Shown piece by piece: positions 39,917 through 49,150 of a stretch of 64,000 nt of DNA (the stretch's first letter is position 1; every line of letters begins with the position of its first letter). A program made the translations under genes and the position numbers. This DNA is from Ilumatobacter fluminis (GTDB lineage Bacteria > Actinomycetota > Acidimicrobiia > Acidimicrobiales > Ilumatobacteraceae), in assembly GCF_004364865.1 (NCBI RefSeq), contig NZ_SOAU01000001.1, forward strand, positions 248,001 through 312,000. Direction: 5' to 3'. The notes below the pieces were generated by a model, which ran no database searches, had not been told where the DNA came from, and saw only the letters and a program-made list of their open reading frames with translations.

Positions 39917-40846
39917 ATGGATCCGTTGGTGTACGAGACCAAGACGGTGAACGGGGTCGAGCTCGAAGTCGCCGTCGCCAACCCGGGCGGGGAACGTGGG
40001 CTGGCGTTGCTGGTGCACGGGTTCCCGGAGTCGGCGTTCTCGTGGCGATTCCAGATCCCGATGCTCGCCGAGATGGGGTACGAGGTGTGGGCGCCGAACA
40101 CCCGCGGCTACCGCAACTCCGACAAGCCGCCCAAGGTGTCCGACTATTCGATCGATCATCTGCTCGACGATCTCGGTGCACTGATCGACCTGTCGGGCCA
40201 CGAACGGGTCACGCTCATGGCGCACGACTGGGGCGCCATCCAGGCGTGGATGTTCGCCATCCGCAAGGTGCGTCCGCTCGAACGGCTCGTCATCATGAAC
40301 GTGCCGCATCCCACCTGTGGCCAGCGCGAACTGCGCCGGTTCAGGCAGCTCCGCAAGTCGTGGTACATCTTCTTCTTCCAGATCCCGAAGCTGCCCGAGT
40401 GGATGCTCCTCCGCAACGACGCACGACCGATCGCCGAGGTGTTCACCAGTTCGACGCGGGACCCGAACCGGTTCCCGCCGGAGATCACCGACGAGTTCCG
40501 TCGCGCCGCGCAGCGGCCCGGCGCGATGACGGCGATGGTGAACTACTACCGGGCGCTCGTCCGCGGCGCCCGCACGGCACGCAAGGAGGTGCTCGCCTCC
40601 GTCGACACACCGACGCTGATGATTTGGGGCGAAGAAGACGGCGCCCTCTCGAAGGAGACGACCGACGGCACCGACGAATACGTGCGGAACCTCACCCTGC
40701 GGTTCCTGCCGGGGGTCTCGCACTGGGTCCAGCAGGAAGCGCCCGAAGAGGTCAACGCCATGCTCGCCGCCTGGCTGAACGACGAACCGGTCCCCGAAGC
40801 GGACCAGATCCGCTCGTCCCGCCTCCCCGACCCGGCCCTGCACTGA
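39917..40846 (+). CDS. Alpha/beta hydrolase (epoxide hydrolase-like)
   Basis: The 309-residue soluble hydrolase has LVHGFPESAFSWRFQI (oxyanion HGFPES), a nucleophile elbow LMAHDWGAIQAW with Asp as nucleophile, and a final PGVSHWVQQEAPEEV carrying the His. The Asp nucleophile and HGFPE motif point to epoxide hydrolases or haloalkane dehalogenase-like enzymes rather than esterases. The substrate is unknown. ATG 39917 was used, because upstream codons run through the 29-bp repeat block. Confidence 0.85.
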   Translation: MDPLVYETKTVNGVELEVAVANPGGERGLALLVHGFPESAFSWRFQIPMLAEMGYEVWAPNTRGYRNSDKPPKVSDYSIDHLLDDLGALIDLSGHERVTLMAHDWGAIQAWMFAIRKVRPLERLVIMNVPHPTCGQRELRRFRQLRKSWYIFFFQIPKLPEWMLLRNDARPIAEVFTSSTRDPNRFPPEITDEFRRAAQRPGAMTAMVNYYRALVRGARTARKEVLASVDTPTLMIWGEEDGALSKETTDGTDEYVRNLTLRFLPGVSHWVQQEAPEEVNAMLAAWLNDEPVPEADQIRSSRLPDPALH

Positions 40847-40852
40847 CGCACC

Positions 40853-41083
40853 ATGGCCGAGCGCCCGCTGGCATCGACCAAGGCCCGGATCTCTGGCTGG
40901 ATCTGCCTGGGCGCTGCCGTCCTCATGGCGGGGCTGGAGCTCGCGTCCCGGCTTCGGGAGACCGACCGTCCCGCCAACCTGTTCATCCCGGCCGCGGTGT
41001 TCGTGGTCGTGGGCCTGCTGTGCCTGTGGCTCGACCGGGTGTTCATGCGTGCGTACGCAACACCCCGGCGCCGCGGTCGCTGA
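40853..41083 (+). CDS. Small two-helix membrane protein
   Basis: This 76-residue protein has two hydrophobic segments (about residues 15-32 and 44-63) and a basic C-terminus (PRRRGR). It follows the hydrolase by 6 bp and is probably cotranscribed. I recognise no family. Confidence 0.6.
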   Translation: MAERPLASTKARISGWICLGAAVLMAGLELASRLRETDRPANLFIPAAVFVVVGLLCLWLDRVFMRAYATPRRRGR

Positions 41084-41099
41084 CCGTCCCCGTTCGTCG

Positions 41100-41405
41100 T
41101 CAGTGGGCGCCGTATTGGTACTGGACGGCGGCTCGGTTGACGACGTGGCCCTTGATGAGCTCCTCGATGACGAGGACGTGCTTCGGGTGGTCTCGGTAGG
41201 CGATGAAGCCGTGAACGTTGTCGAAGTCGGCCACCACGACGTAGTCGTAGTTGCCCTCGGAGATGTTCACGTCGCGGCCGTGCACGTAGCTGCGGATCTC
41301 CTCGATCTCGGGCGGCAGCGCACTCAACGCGTCACGCAGCCGCTCGATGTGCTCGTCGTCGACGTGCTCGTCGAACTCGAACATGACGACGTGGCGGAAT
41401 GGCAT
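41100..41405 (-). CDS. Dabb (stress-responsive A/B barrel) domain protein
   Basis: The 101-residue ferredoxin-like barrel protein begins MPFRHVVMFEFDEHVDDEHI. It has IRSYVHGRDVNISEGNYDYVVVADFD and RDHPKHVLVIEELI, the normal Dabb layout. Such proteins act as dimers with varied roles. It lies 29 bp downstream of disA and may be read with it. Confidence 0.85.
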   Translation of the reverse strand: MPFRHVVMFEFDEHVDDEHIERLRDALSALPPEIEEIRSYVHGRDVNISEGNYDYVVVADFDNVHGFIAYRDHPKHVLVIEELIKGHVVNRAAVQYQYGAH

Positions 41406-41433
41406 GCGGGCGACCTCCGGGGCGCTGGCCCGA

Positions 41434-42507
41434 TCAGTGGTACTGATCGAGGATGGTGTTCTCGGCGACGCGCTGGAGGGTATCGCGCACCGTGCCGGCG
41501 ATCGCTGCGTCGACACCGTCGACGTCCATCAGGTCGTCGACCGTCGCACGCTGCAACCGGGCCAGATCGCCGAAGTCGTTCACGATGCGAGCGGCGACGT
41601 CGGCCGGGAGGGTGCTCACCCGGCGCAGCAGGCGCAGGCCGCGCGGCGAGATGTCGTCGTCGAGATCGACGTCGCCGAGGTGCATGCTCGTCAACGCCAT
41701 GCGGGCGTCGAGCACGTCGTCGTCGCGCAGGCGGGCCATCTCGCCGAGCGTGTCGTCGACGTGGCGGGCAGGCGGCAGATAGTCGGCGATGACCAGATCG
41801 AGTTCGTCGTCGATGTCGCTGTAGATCTCGTCGAGCTGGAGCCGGAGGAGACGGGCGTCGACACCGAGCTCGACGATCATCGTCTCGATCTCGTCGGCGA
41901 TGCGGTGCACCATCTCACCTCGCTGCACGACGCTCACCATGTCGCGAACCGTCACCACGTCTTCGATCTCGAGCGACGTCAACTTCGCGATCGCGTCGTC
42001 GAGGCGGACCTTGTAGCGCTCGAGCGTCTGCAGGGCCTGGTTCGCCCGGTCGAGCAGCGGCCCGATCTCTTGCAGCTGACGCTTCGTGCCGCCGGCGTAC
42101 ACGTTGATGACGCCCATCTCCTCCGACGCGGAGATGACGGGCACGTCGAGCGAACGGGCGACTCGTTCGGCGGTGCGGTGACGGGTGCCGGTCTCGCTGG
42201 TGGGCACCGTCGGGTCGGGCACCAGGTGGACGTTGGCGCGTGCGATACGGCCGCCGTCTTCGGTGATGATGATCGCGCCGTCCATCTTCGCCAGCTCGCT
42301 GAGACGCTGCGGGCTGAACGGCGAGTCGACCAGGAAGCCGCCCGAACAGATGGCGAGCACTTCGGGATCGTCGGACAACACGAGCAGCGCTCCCGCCTTC
42401 GAGCGGACGATGCGATCGATGCCGTCACGGAGTGGCTGCCCCGGTGCGACACGAGACAGCGCGTTCCGCATCGTCTCGTTCGCTCCGCTGTAGCGCGTCA
42501 CCACCAT
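41434..42507 (-). CDS. disA: DNA integrity scanning protein, diadenylate cyclase
   Basis: The 357-residue protein makes c-di-AMP from two ATP and scans DNA for branched structures. The N-terminal DAC domain has the catalytic MDGAIII (DGA) and GTRHRTAERVA (RHR) motifs. A helical linker follows (ERYKVRLDDAIAKL), and the C-terminus has helix-hairpin-helix repeats (FGDLARLQRATVDDLMDVDGV). Length and motifs are those of ordinary DisA. It lies directly downstream of radA, as in many actinobacteria, which supports a shared DNA-damage context. Confidence 0.95.
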   Translation of the reverse strand: MVVTRYSGANETMRNALSRVAPGQPLRDGIDRIVRSKAGALLVLSDDPEVLAICSGGFLVDSPFSPQRLSELAKMDGAIIITEDGGRIARANVHLVPDPTVPTSETGTRHRTAERVARSLDVPVISASEEMGVINVYAGGTKRQLQEIGPLLDRANQALQTLERYKVRLDDAIAKLTSLEIEDVVTVRDMVSVVQRGEMVHRIADEIETMIVELGVDARLLRLQLDEIYSDIDDELDLVIADYLPPARHVDDTLGEMARLRDDDVLDARMALTSMHLGDVDLDDDISPRGLRLLRRVSTLPADVAARIVNDFGDLARLQRATVDDLMDVDGVDAAIAGTVRDTLQRVAENTILDQYH

Positions 42508-42576
42508 GGGCCGATTCTATGTGACGGTCGCATGACGCCGCCTCCCCAATCTGAACTGTCGATGACCGATCGGTGA

Positions 42577-43917
42577 TCAGGTGAGGCCGGCGGCGGCGAG
42601 GGCTTCGGGCAGGGTGGCGGCGCGGAGCAGGTGGAGGTGGGCGTCGTCGGGGTCGGGAGCCGACCGGGGACCGATCACGCGCCGGAACCCGAGCCGGGCC
42701 GCCTCGGCCAGGCGGCGTGGCGTGTGGGCCACCTGGCGGATCTCGCCGCCGAGGCCGACCTCGCCGAACACCGCCATGTCGGCCGGGAGCGGCCGGTCGT
42801 TCATGGCGCTCACGATCGCCAGGCACGCCGCCAGGTCGAGCCCCGGCTCGGCGAGGCGCACACCACCGACGGTGGAGGCGTACACGTCGGTCTGGCTCGT
42901 CGGGATGCGGGCCCGCTGCTGCAACACCGCCAGGAGTAGGGCCAACCGGTTCGAGTCGATGCCCTGGGTGGTGCGGCGCGCCGGCACGTTGGGCGGCGCC
43001 GGCGTGGTGAGCGCCTGTACCTCGACCAGCAGCGGACGCTGGCCGTCGATCGTCGGTGCGACCGCCGACCCCGGGATGCCGGTGCGGCGGTCGCCGAGGA
43101 ACAGCTCGCTCGGGTCGGGCACCCCTTCGAGACCGTGGCCGACCATCTCGAACAGGCCGAGTTCGTTGGTGGGGCCGAACCGGTGCTTGGTGGCACGCAG
43201 GAGACGGAGCGCGTGATGGCGTTCGCCCTCGAACGACAACACGGTGTCGACCAGGTGCTCGAGCACCCGCGGTCCGGCCAGCGACCCTTCTTTGGTGACG
43301 TGGCCGACGAGCACGACCGGCACGCCGCGCTGCTTGGCCCGGTTCACCAGCTGTTGAGCGCATCCGCGCACCTGCACCACCGACCCGGGCGGCGAGCCGA
43401 GCGCCGGGTCGTGCACCGTCTGCACGGAGTCGATCACGACGATGTCGGGCTTGGTGTCGTCGATGCTGGCCAGGATGTGGGGGAGTGCCGTCTCGGCGAG
43501 CAGCCACAGGTCGGGCCGCACCGCGTCGAGTCGTTCGGCGCGCAGCCGCACCTGTTGGGCGCTCTCCTCGGCGGTGACGTAGAGGGCGGTGCCGCCGAAC
43601 GCCGCCAGCAGCTGCAGCAACAGGGTGCTCTTGCCGATGCCCGGCTCGCCGCCGAGCAGGGTGACCGACCCGGCCACCAGCCCACCGCCCAGCACCCGAT
43701 CGAGCTCACCGATGCAGGTGGCGCGCGGCCGACTCGTGAGCGGATCGACGTCGCCGATGCGCGAGGCCGGTCCGGCGGCGGGGATCGTGGGCGCCGACGC
43801 GACGGCGACCTCTTCGACCAACGTGTTCCACTGCCCGCACGACGAGCACTGCCCCGCCCACTTGGTGTGCGTCGCACCGCAGTCGCCGCAGACGTGTTCG
43901 ATCCTGCTCTTGGCCAT
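42577..43917 (-). CDS. radA: DNA repair protein RadA
   Basis: The 446-residue RecA-family ATPase promotes branch migration in recombination. It has the N-terminal zinc finger HVCGDCGATHTKWAGQCSSCG, Walker A LLGGEPGIGKSTLL, Walker B DIVVIDSVQT and the C-terminal Lon-protease-like domain (PADMAVFGEVGLGGEIRQV). The RadA-specific KNRFG motif reads KHRFG here, an Asn to His change. ATGs at 43926 and 43929 are alternatives to the chosen MAKSR start. It lies 69 bp upstream of disA on the same strand. Confidence 0.94.
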   Translation of the reverse strand: MAKSRIEHVCGDCGATHTKWAGQCSSCGQWNTLVEEVAVASAPTIPAAGPASRIGDVDPLTSRPRATCIGELDRVLGGGLVAGSVTLLGGEPGIGKSTLLLQLLAAFGGTALYVTAEESAQQVRLRAERLDAVRPDLWLLAETALPHILASIDDTKPDIVVIDSVQTVHDPALGSPPGSVVQVRGCAQQLVNRAKQRGVPVVLVGHVTKEGSLAGPRVLEHLVDTVLSFEGERHHALRLLRATKHRFGPTNELGLFEMVGHGLEGVPDPSELFLGDRRTGIPGSAVAPTIDGQRPLLVEVQALTTPAPPNVPARRTTQGIDSNRLALLLAVLQQRARIPTSQTDVYASTVGGVRLAEPGLDLAACLAIVSAMNDRPLPADMAVFGEVGLGGEIRQVAHTPRRLAEAARLGFRRVIGPRSAPDPDDAHLHLLRAATLPEALAAAGLT

Positions 43918-43973
43918 GCCCGCCATCATGACGAGGGGGTGTCACACGGTTGCGGATACCGCGCGACCCCTGG

Positions 43974-44774
43974 TCAGCCGGGGCCGTCCGCGACGACCCG
44001 CTCGACGAGGGCGACGTCGGGCGGTGAGGCGAACTCGTGCATGCACCAAGTGACGGGGGAGTCGGCCCACTGGGCGCCGTCGGAGCCGGGATCGACCGGG
44101 CACACGAAGTCGAACCCGTCGAGGCTGCCGCGATGCTCCCGCACGATCGCCGCCGCCTCGTCGACACCGTCGCGGTCGAGGCCGATCAGGTCGAGCCCCT
44201 GCCCGAACCGAGCGGCACGCCGAACCGGCTTGCCCGTGCCCCGCGCCGCGAACCAGATCGGCGGGTGGGGCTGCTGGAACGGTGTCGGCAGGAACCGCAC
44301 TTCACCGTGGGCGAACGGCTCCTCCTCGCGAGAGAAGTACTCGCCGCTCCACGCGCCGAGGAGGAACTCGACACCGGCGTCGAGACGACGTCCCATCTCG
44401 CGGGGCTCGTCGACCTCGCCGAACGCCGAGAGTTCGCCGCCACGGTCGACGCCGAGTCCGAGGCCGACGATCAGCCGACCGCCGCTCAGCCGGTCGAGCG
44501 ACACGGTCTCACGGGCGAACACCTGCGGTCGCCGACGCGTGATCGGCGTGACCATCGCACCGAACCGGACCCTCGACGTCGCCTGGGCGATCGCGGCCAG
44601 GCTGACGGTCGGACTGCCGATCACCTCGGTCTCGTCCGCCGGGCGCATGACGTGGTCCCACACGAACACCCCGTCCCAACCCGCTTGTTCGGCGCGCACC
44701 GCGAGGTCGGCGACCACCACCGGGTCGCTCAGCTCGCCGAACGGTGGGAGGGAGATGCCGTGCTTCACCCCCAC
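43974..44774 (-). CDS. LLM-class oxidoreductase
   Basis: The 266-residue product is a second luciferase-like monooxygenase-fold protein. It has AEQAGWDGVFVWDHVMRP, VRFGAMVTPITRRRPQVFARE and LSGGRLIVGLGLGVD. These features and the actinobacterial setting favour F420 use, but the cofactor is not proven. It is shorter than many relatives, with a compact C-terminal half. The substrate is unknown. It sits between radA and a two-component system on the same strand, but with no overlap. Confidence 0.82.
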   Translation of the reverse strand: MGVKHGISLPPFGELSDPVVVADLAVRAEQAGWDGVFVWDHVMRPADETEVIGSPTVSLAAIAQATSRVRFGAMVTPITRRRPQVFARETVSLDRLSGGRLIVGLGLGVDRGGELSAFGEVDEPREMGRRLDAGVEFLLGAWSGEYFSREEEPFAHGEVRFLPTPFQQPHPPIWFAARGTGKPVRRAARFGQGLDLIGLDRDGVDEAAAIVREHRGSLDGFDFVCPVDPGSDGAQWADSPVTWCMHEFASPPDVALVERVVADGPG

Positions 44775-44826
44775 GACGGTAGCGAGGGCCGTACCGATCT
44801 GGCGCTGGACGAGTCGTGCGCCTGGA

Positions 44827-45492
44827 TCAGGGGTGGTGGCCGAGGCCGGCGTCGCGGGCTCGGGCGATGGCGGCGCCGCGGTCGGCGACGCCGAGCTTGT
44901 TGAGGACGTTCGACAGGTTGTTCCGCACGGTCTTGTCGCTCAGCCCGAGACGCCGGGCGATCGTCAGGTTGTCGAGCCCCTGCGCCACCAGTTCGAGCAC
45001 GTCGCGCTCTCGGTCGGTCAGCTGCGGGAACACCCGGGCGCGGGCCCGGGTCCCCGCCAGGTGCGGCAGCGCACGGGCCGCCACGCCCGGCGACAGCAAC
45101 AACTCGCCGGCGGCGACCGCCCGCACCGCCCGCTCGATCTCGGTCGGTCCGGCCCCCTTCAACACGTATCCGCGAGCGCCGGCCCGAAGCGCAGCGAGCA
45201 CGTTGTCGTCATCGTCGAGCATGGTCACGACCAGGACCCCGACCTCGGGACAGCGGGCCACGATCTCGCGCGTCGCGACGACGCCCGACTCCTCGCCCAG
45301 GTTGAGATCCATCAGGACGACATCGGGCCGGAGCTCGACGACGGTGTCGATCGAACCGCGCAGATCGTCGGCCTCGCCCACGACCTCGAACCCGTCGAGC
45401 GAGGCGAGCAGCGCGACCATGCCCATCCGGAACACCGGATGGTCGTCCACGACCACGAGCCGGAGCACGCCGTCACCCACCGCCTCGCTCAC
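44827..45492 (-). CDS. NarL/LuxR-family response regulator
   Basis: The 221-residue protein has a receiver domain with VVVDDHPVFRMGM, the phospho-acceptor Asp in VVLMDLNLGEESG, and a Lys in GYVLKGAG. It is followed by a LuxR helix-turn-helix (LTDRERDVLELVAQGLDNLTIARRLGLS, split here as LTDRERDVLELV and NLTIARRLGLSDKTVRNNL). The GTG start overlaps the stop of the sensor kinase by 4 bp, so the two are coupled and form a cognate pair. Confidence 0.92.
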   Translation of the reverse strand: MSEAVGDGVLRLVVVDDHPVFRMGMVALLASLDGFEVVGEADDLRGSIDTVVELRPDVVLMDLNLGEESGVVATREIVARCPEVGVLVVTMLDDDDNVLAALRAGARGYVLKGAGPTEIERAVRAVAAGELLLSPGVAARALPHLAGTRARARVFPQLTDRERDVLELVAQGLDNLTIARRLGLSDKTVRNNLSNVLNKLGVADRGAAIARARDAGLGHHP

Positions 45493-47561
45493 GTCGTCAC
45501 CCGCCCTGACCGGAGCGGCACGGCGACCCGCACGACCGATCCGCCGCCGAGCGGATGGTCGATGGCCAGCGATCCGCCGAGCGACGACGCCCGTTCGCGC
45601 ATCGACTGCAGCCCGACACCGCTGACGGTGGTGTCGTCGAACCCGACGCCGTCGTCGCGTACTTCGGCGACGATCGTCGAGCCGTCGGACCGAACCGTGA
45701 TCGTGCACCGGGACGCGTCGGCGTGGCGCACCACGTTGCGCACGGCCTCGGCGATCAGCCCGTAGAGGGTGGTGGCCATCGCGGTCGGCACGTCGAGCTG
45801 CTGGTCGGTGTCGACGACGAAGCTGACCCCGCTCGCACGATGACGCGCCGCCAGCTCCTGCAGTGCGGCGACCAACCCGAGTTCGATCAGCACCGGCGGG
45901 ACGAGGTCGCGCGCGAGGGTTCGGACGTCCTCGACCCGGGCGTCGATCTCGTTGCCCAGCCGATCGAGCAGCTCGAGCGCCCGGTCCGGATCGGTGCGGA
46001 TCAGGTTCCGCACGGCGCTCAGCCCGTAGCCGATGCCGGCGAGTGCCGGACCGAACCCGTCGTGCAGCTCACGTCGGATCGCCCGCCGTTCCTCGTCACG
46101 CGCGGTCATCAGCCGGGAGCGCGACTCGGCGAGCTCTCCGACCTTCACGGCCAACAGTGCGGCGACGGCGAGTGTCGGCAGGAGCGAGTCGAGCGCTCGA
46201 CGGGTCCGCTGGTCGAGGCGCTCGCCCGGACGCGGGCTGACGGTCAACGCGCCCACCAACTCGTCGTCGACCAATAACGGCAAGGCGACGTCGTCGGGAT
46301 CACCGACCGTGCCGACGGTGAGGGTGCCCGGGTGGCCGTCCGCCGTCACGTCGATCGCCGCGCCCGCCAGTCGCAACGATTCGACCACGCCCTCGAGCAG
46401 GCTCGACAACAGCAGCTCCGGGTCGCGCGGCGACGTCAGGCGGCCACCGATCCGAGCGACCGCGTTGAGCGGTTCGTGCGCGTCGCCGTGGACGAGGCGG
46501 TCGACACGCCGCTGCACCCACCGGCGCACCGGTTCGACCGCGGCGGCGACCAGCGCAGCGGCGACGACCCGTCCGACCCCCGCCGTCAGGTCGGGCAGCA
46601 GCAACCCGATCGCCGCGACGGTGGCGACGTAGGCGAACAACAAGGTGGCGGTGAGCAGCGACCAGCCGACGGCCCGGCTGACGGCGATGCGGACACCCCA
46701 CAGGCGCTGCCCGAGCACGGCCACCAGCAGCGCGGCCGGGAAGAACAGTTGCGACACGAGGTGCAGCAACGGCGTCGTCCACACCGGGAGCGGCTCGATC
46801 CACGCCGCAGGCAAGGCGAGCGGGAGGAACGCCAACGTCATCAGCGCCCCACCCACGGCGAGCCACCCGAGACCCCGCCGCTCGTCGAGCCCGTCGAGCC
46901 GACGCCAACGCCGGGCGACGTCCGCCGCCGCGGCCAGGCCGACGACCACGATCGCGATCATGAAGCCGCGTTCGATCCAGTCGAGCTGATCGACCCACCA
47001 CTCGCTCTCGACCGCGAGCGGCATCACCGACGGGCCGTCGGGCCACGGATACGGGTCGGTCCACCGCTCGAGCACGAAGCCGACCGTCACCGCCGTGCCG
47101 GCTGCGATCCCGATCTTCCCGACGACGTCGAGTGGTCGGCGACGGACGAGCCATGGCGCGACCAGGATCATGCCCAGCGTGCCGGGGATCCACGCCCAGC
47201 TCTGCGCCGACGAGAACAGAGCGAGCGTCGGCAGGTCGGGATGGTCGGGCTGGAACTGTGTCCACTGGGACGATGCCGCGGCCACCGCCCCGCCGAGCGC
47301 GGTGACCACGACGATCCACACGACCGGGCGATCGACCCGGGTCAGCAGCACCCAGCCCACGGCTCCGTAGACGATCGCGTCGGCCAGGTCGACGAGGAAG
47401 TACCACTGGCCGACGTGCCACGGCGGCTGCACCGCCGCGTACAGCCCGATCGCCAGCGCCGCGATCAGGTAGGTGGCGACCAACAACACGGTGGCGACGA
47501 CCGGATGACCGTCGTGCTCGACCGGGGCGGGCTCGCGCCGGGGCTCAGCGGCGCGGGTCAT
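45489..47561 (-). CDS. Multi-pass sensor histidine kinase (HisKA_3 type)
   Basis: The 690-residue membrane kinase has about nine hydrophobic segments in its first 350 residues. A GAF-like region with PLLVDDELVGALTV follows, then the dimerisation box RDEERRAIRRELHDGFGPAL (His as phosphorylation site), and an HATPase with LIAEAVRNVVRHADAS and VRDDGVGFDD. It phosphorylates the response regulator encoded just downstream. The signal is unknown; the large membrane region may sense lipid or envelope state. ATG 47561 was preferred, with 47597 as the alternative. Confidence 0.9.
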   Translation of the reverse strand: MTRAAEPRREPAPVEHDGHPVVATVLLVATYLIAALAIGLYAAVQPPWHVGQWYFLVDLADAIVYGAVGWVLLTRVDRPVVWIVVVTALGGAVAAASSQWTQFQPDHPDLPTLALFSSAQSWAWIPGTLGMILVAPWLVRRRPLDVVGKIGIAAGTAVTVGFVLERWTDPYPWPDGPSVMPLAVESEWWVDQLDWIERGFMIAIVVVGLAAAADVARRWRRLDGLDERRGLGWLAVGGALMTLAFLPLALPAAWIEPLPVWTTPLLHLVSQLFFPAALLVAVLGQRLWGVRIAVSRAVGWSLLTATLLFAYVATVAAIGLLLPDLTAGVGRVVAAALVAAAVEPVRRWVQRRVDRLVHGDAHEPLNAVARIGGRLTSPRDPELLLSSLLEGVVESLRLAGAAIDVTADGHPGTLTVGTVGDPDDVALPLLVDDELVGALTVSPRPGERLDQRTRRALDSLLPTLAVAALLAVKVGELAESRSRLMTARDEERRAIRRELHDGFGPALAGIGYGLSAVRNLIRTDPDRALELLDRLGNEIDARVEDVRTLARDLVPPVLIELGLVAALQELAARHRASGVSFVVDTDQQLDVPTAMATTLYGLIAEAVRNVVRHADASRCTITVRSDGSTIVAEVRDDGVGFDDTTVSGVGLQSMRERASSLGGSLAIDHPLGGGSVVRVAVPLRSGRVTT

Positions 47562-47647
47562 GTTCGACCAACGACGGCGGCTGACGGTTCGTGGCACGGG
47601 ATCGTACTCTCGGCGGGGAGGGGTGAACAGCCGGTTCCGGAGCCCGG

Positions 47648-48370
47648 TCAGGCCTCGACCGTGAGGGTCGTGACCATGCCGTGATGGGCGTGGGTGTCGG
47701 TCGGCGGCGCGTCGCCGTCGGGCTGTTCACCGTTCTCGGCGACCGGCAGGGTGCAGATCACGAGGTACGAGCCCGGCTCGAGATCGACCAGCGTCGTCGC
47801 GGCGGCGCCCGGCTGCTCGACGAAGACCAGCCCGACCGGCCGGGCCTGCTGCATCAGCTGCTCCATCGGCAGGTCGCGGAGCTCGTCGGCGGCCTGACCG
47901 TCGGCGCCCGTCAGGATGACCAGCTCGTGGGGTTGACCCGAAGCGGTGTCGTTCGCCAACCGCACGGCGACACGTCCCGACGAGATCGAGGACGGGAGTC
48001 CGTCGAAGGCGTAGTCGATCCCGGACACGTCGAGTGCGACGACCGAATCACAGTCGTCGAACACGGCGGCGCCGACGCGCTCGTTGGCGGCGGCGAACTC
48101 GGGAGTCGACATCGCACTCGGGTCGTCACTGTTGAACGCGGCGACGACGACGCCGACGTCCTCCTCGAGCGAGTCGGGCGCAGCCTCGCCGAACGCCGTG
48201 GCAGCGGCGCCGAGCGCACTCGGATCGCCGAAGAAGCCGGCCTGGAGCTCGGCGTATCGATCGCACGCCGCGGTCGACATCGACTCGGCGTCGTCGCCGC
48301 ATGCGGTGGCGACGGCGGCGAGCAACAGGGCACCGCCGACGAGACGGGCGCTGGAACGGGTGGGGGACAT
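47648..48370 (-). CDS. Secreted lipoprotein with cupredoxin-like C-terminus
   Basis: The 240-residue protein has a lipoprotein signal ending AAVATAC (Cys at about residue 24). A helical part follows (AACDRYAELQAGFFGDPSAL), then a C-terminal beta domain with GRVAVRLANDTASGQPHEL, LEPGSYLVICTLP and a His-rich end (DTHAHHGMVTTLTV). The last features resemble cupredoxins and may bind copper; the ligand set is not certain. It is divergent from the small lipoprotein at 48696. Confidence 0.72.
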   Translation of the reverse strand: MSPTRSSARLVGGALLLAAVATACGDDAESMSTAACDRYAELQAGFFGDPSALGAAATAFGEAAPDSLEEDVGVVVAAFNSDDPSAMSTPEFAAANERVGAAVFDDCDSVVALDVSGIDYAFDGLPSSISSGRVAVRLANDTASGQPHELVILTGADGQAADELRDLPMEQLMQQARPVGLVFVEQPGAAATTLVDLEPGSYLVICTLPVAENGEQPDGDAPPTDTHAHHGMVTTLTVEA

Positions 48371-48695
48371 GCTGATTCCTTTCGTCGACCGGACCGTCCG
48401 GCTCGACTGCTCCACGATCCGACGCCCGGCGTCCCCCGGCCCAGTGGACCGTGTCCCGGTCGACCGGGAGATCCGGCCGGGACAATCGAGCGCTCGATGG
48501 TCGCGGTGCCGGCCCGCAGCGCCGGGCGTGGACCGGGGTGGGAGCGACCCGGTCGACCACGTCGACCCGGGACACCGCTCCGCAGCGACGGAAGCGGGCG
48601 GAACCGACCGGCCGTCGGCGGCGTCCGAACGGCCCGACTCACCGGAACGTCCGGCGAGCGCCACGGGCACTGCCCACCCACGAGAGGAACCACCC
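48371..48695. promoter_or_regulatory. Divergent promoter region with GTCGACC-type palindromes
   Basis: This 325-bp non-coding stretch separates two divergent lipoprotein genes. It contains the perfect 14-bp palindrome CCCGGTCGACCGGG at 48455-48468 and a related pair CCCGGTCGAC (48548) and GTCGACCCGGG (48561). These look like operator candidates, but no regulator is identified. No gene is credited here, although several frames are open. Confidence 0.4.
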
Positions 48696-48959
48696 ATGAC
48701 CCGAATCATCAGCGCCATCGCCGCCGGACTCCTGTTCATCGGCACGGCCGGATGCGGCACCGACGACGACGCCGACCGCGACCCGGTCGTCGACACGACC
48801 GACGCACCGTCCGACGTACCGACCGACGCCGTCGACCCGGCCGGAGCGGCCTGCCCGGTCGGCGACGCCGACTGCTACGAGACCGGCGCCGAAACGCCAG
48901 CCGATCCGCCAGCCGATCCGGCCGGCGACGCGACGGGCGCCATTGCGCTCCTGGCGTGA
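48696..48959 (+). CDS. Small lipoprotein
   Basis: The 87-residue protein has a signal peptide with a lipobox, LLFIGTAGC, followed by an acidic, Pro/Asp-rich mature part containing two further Cys ([12 protein letters not shown]). GAGAGGA stands just upstream of the ATG. The function is unknown. The frame is open upstream for 200 codons, but the signal peptide and ribosome-binding site fix the start. Confidence 0.7.
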   Translation: MTRIISAIAAGLLFIGTAGCGTDDDADRDPVVDTTDAPSDVPTDAVDPAGAACPVGDADCYETGAETPADPPADPAGDATGAIALLA

Positions 48960-48994
48960 CCGACTGCGTCGACACCGCGGCGCCCTGACCGGCA

Positions 48995-49031
48995 CGGGTC
49001 CCGGGCGCATCTCCCAGCCGACCGGGACCCG
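48995..49031. terminator. Hairpin downstream of the small lipoprotein gene
   Basis: A 10-bp perfect stem, CGGGTCCCGG (48995) with CCGGGACCCG (49022), encloses a 17-base loop, 35 bp after the stop codon. It lacks a U-tract, which is usual for GC-rich actinobacteria. Confidence 0.5.
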
Positions 49032-49150
49032 CGCCTCTCGCCATCGGGACGGCGGGCGTCGTTCGATGACGTCGTCCCGACAGCGAGACGAACGCACTCA
49101 CACCGAGTGCTCACCACCAAACAACCAATCAGACCCACGAAGGAACCACC

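Noticed and set aside
48084-48695. Long upstream extension of the small lipoprotein frame
   Set aside because: The signal peptide and ribosome-binding site place the start at 48696, and the upstream part shadows the divergent lipoprotein gene.
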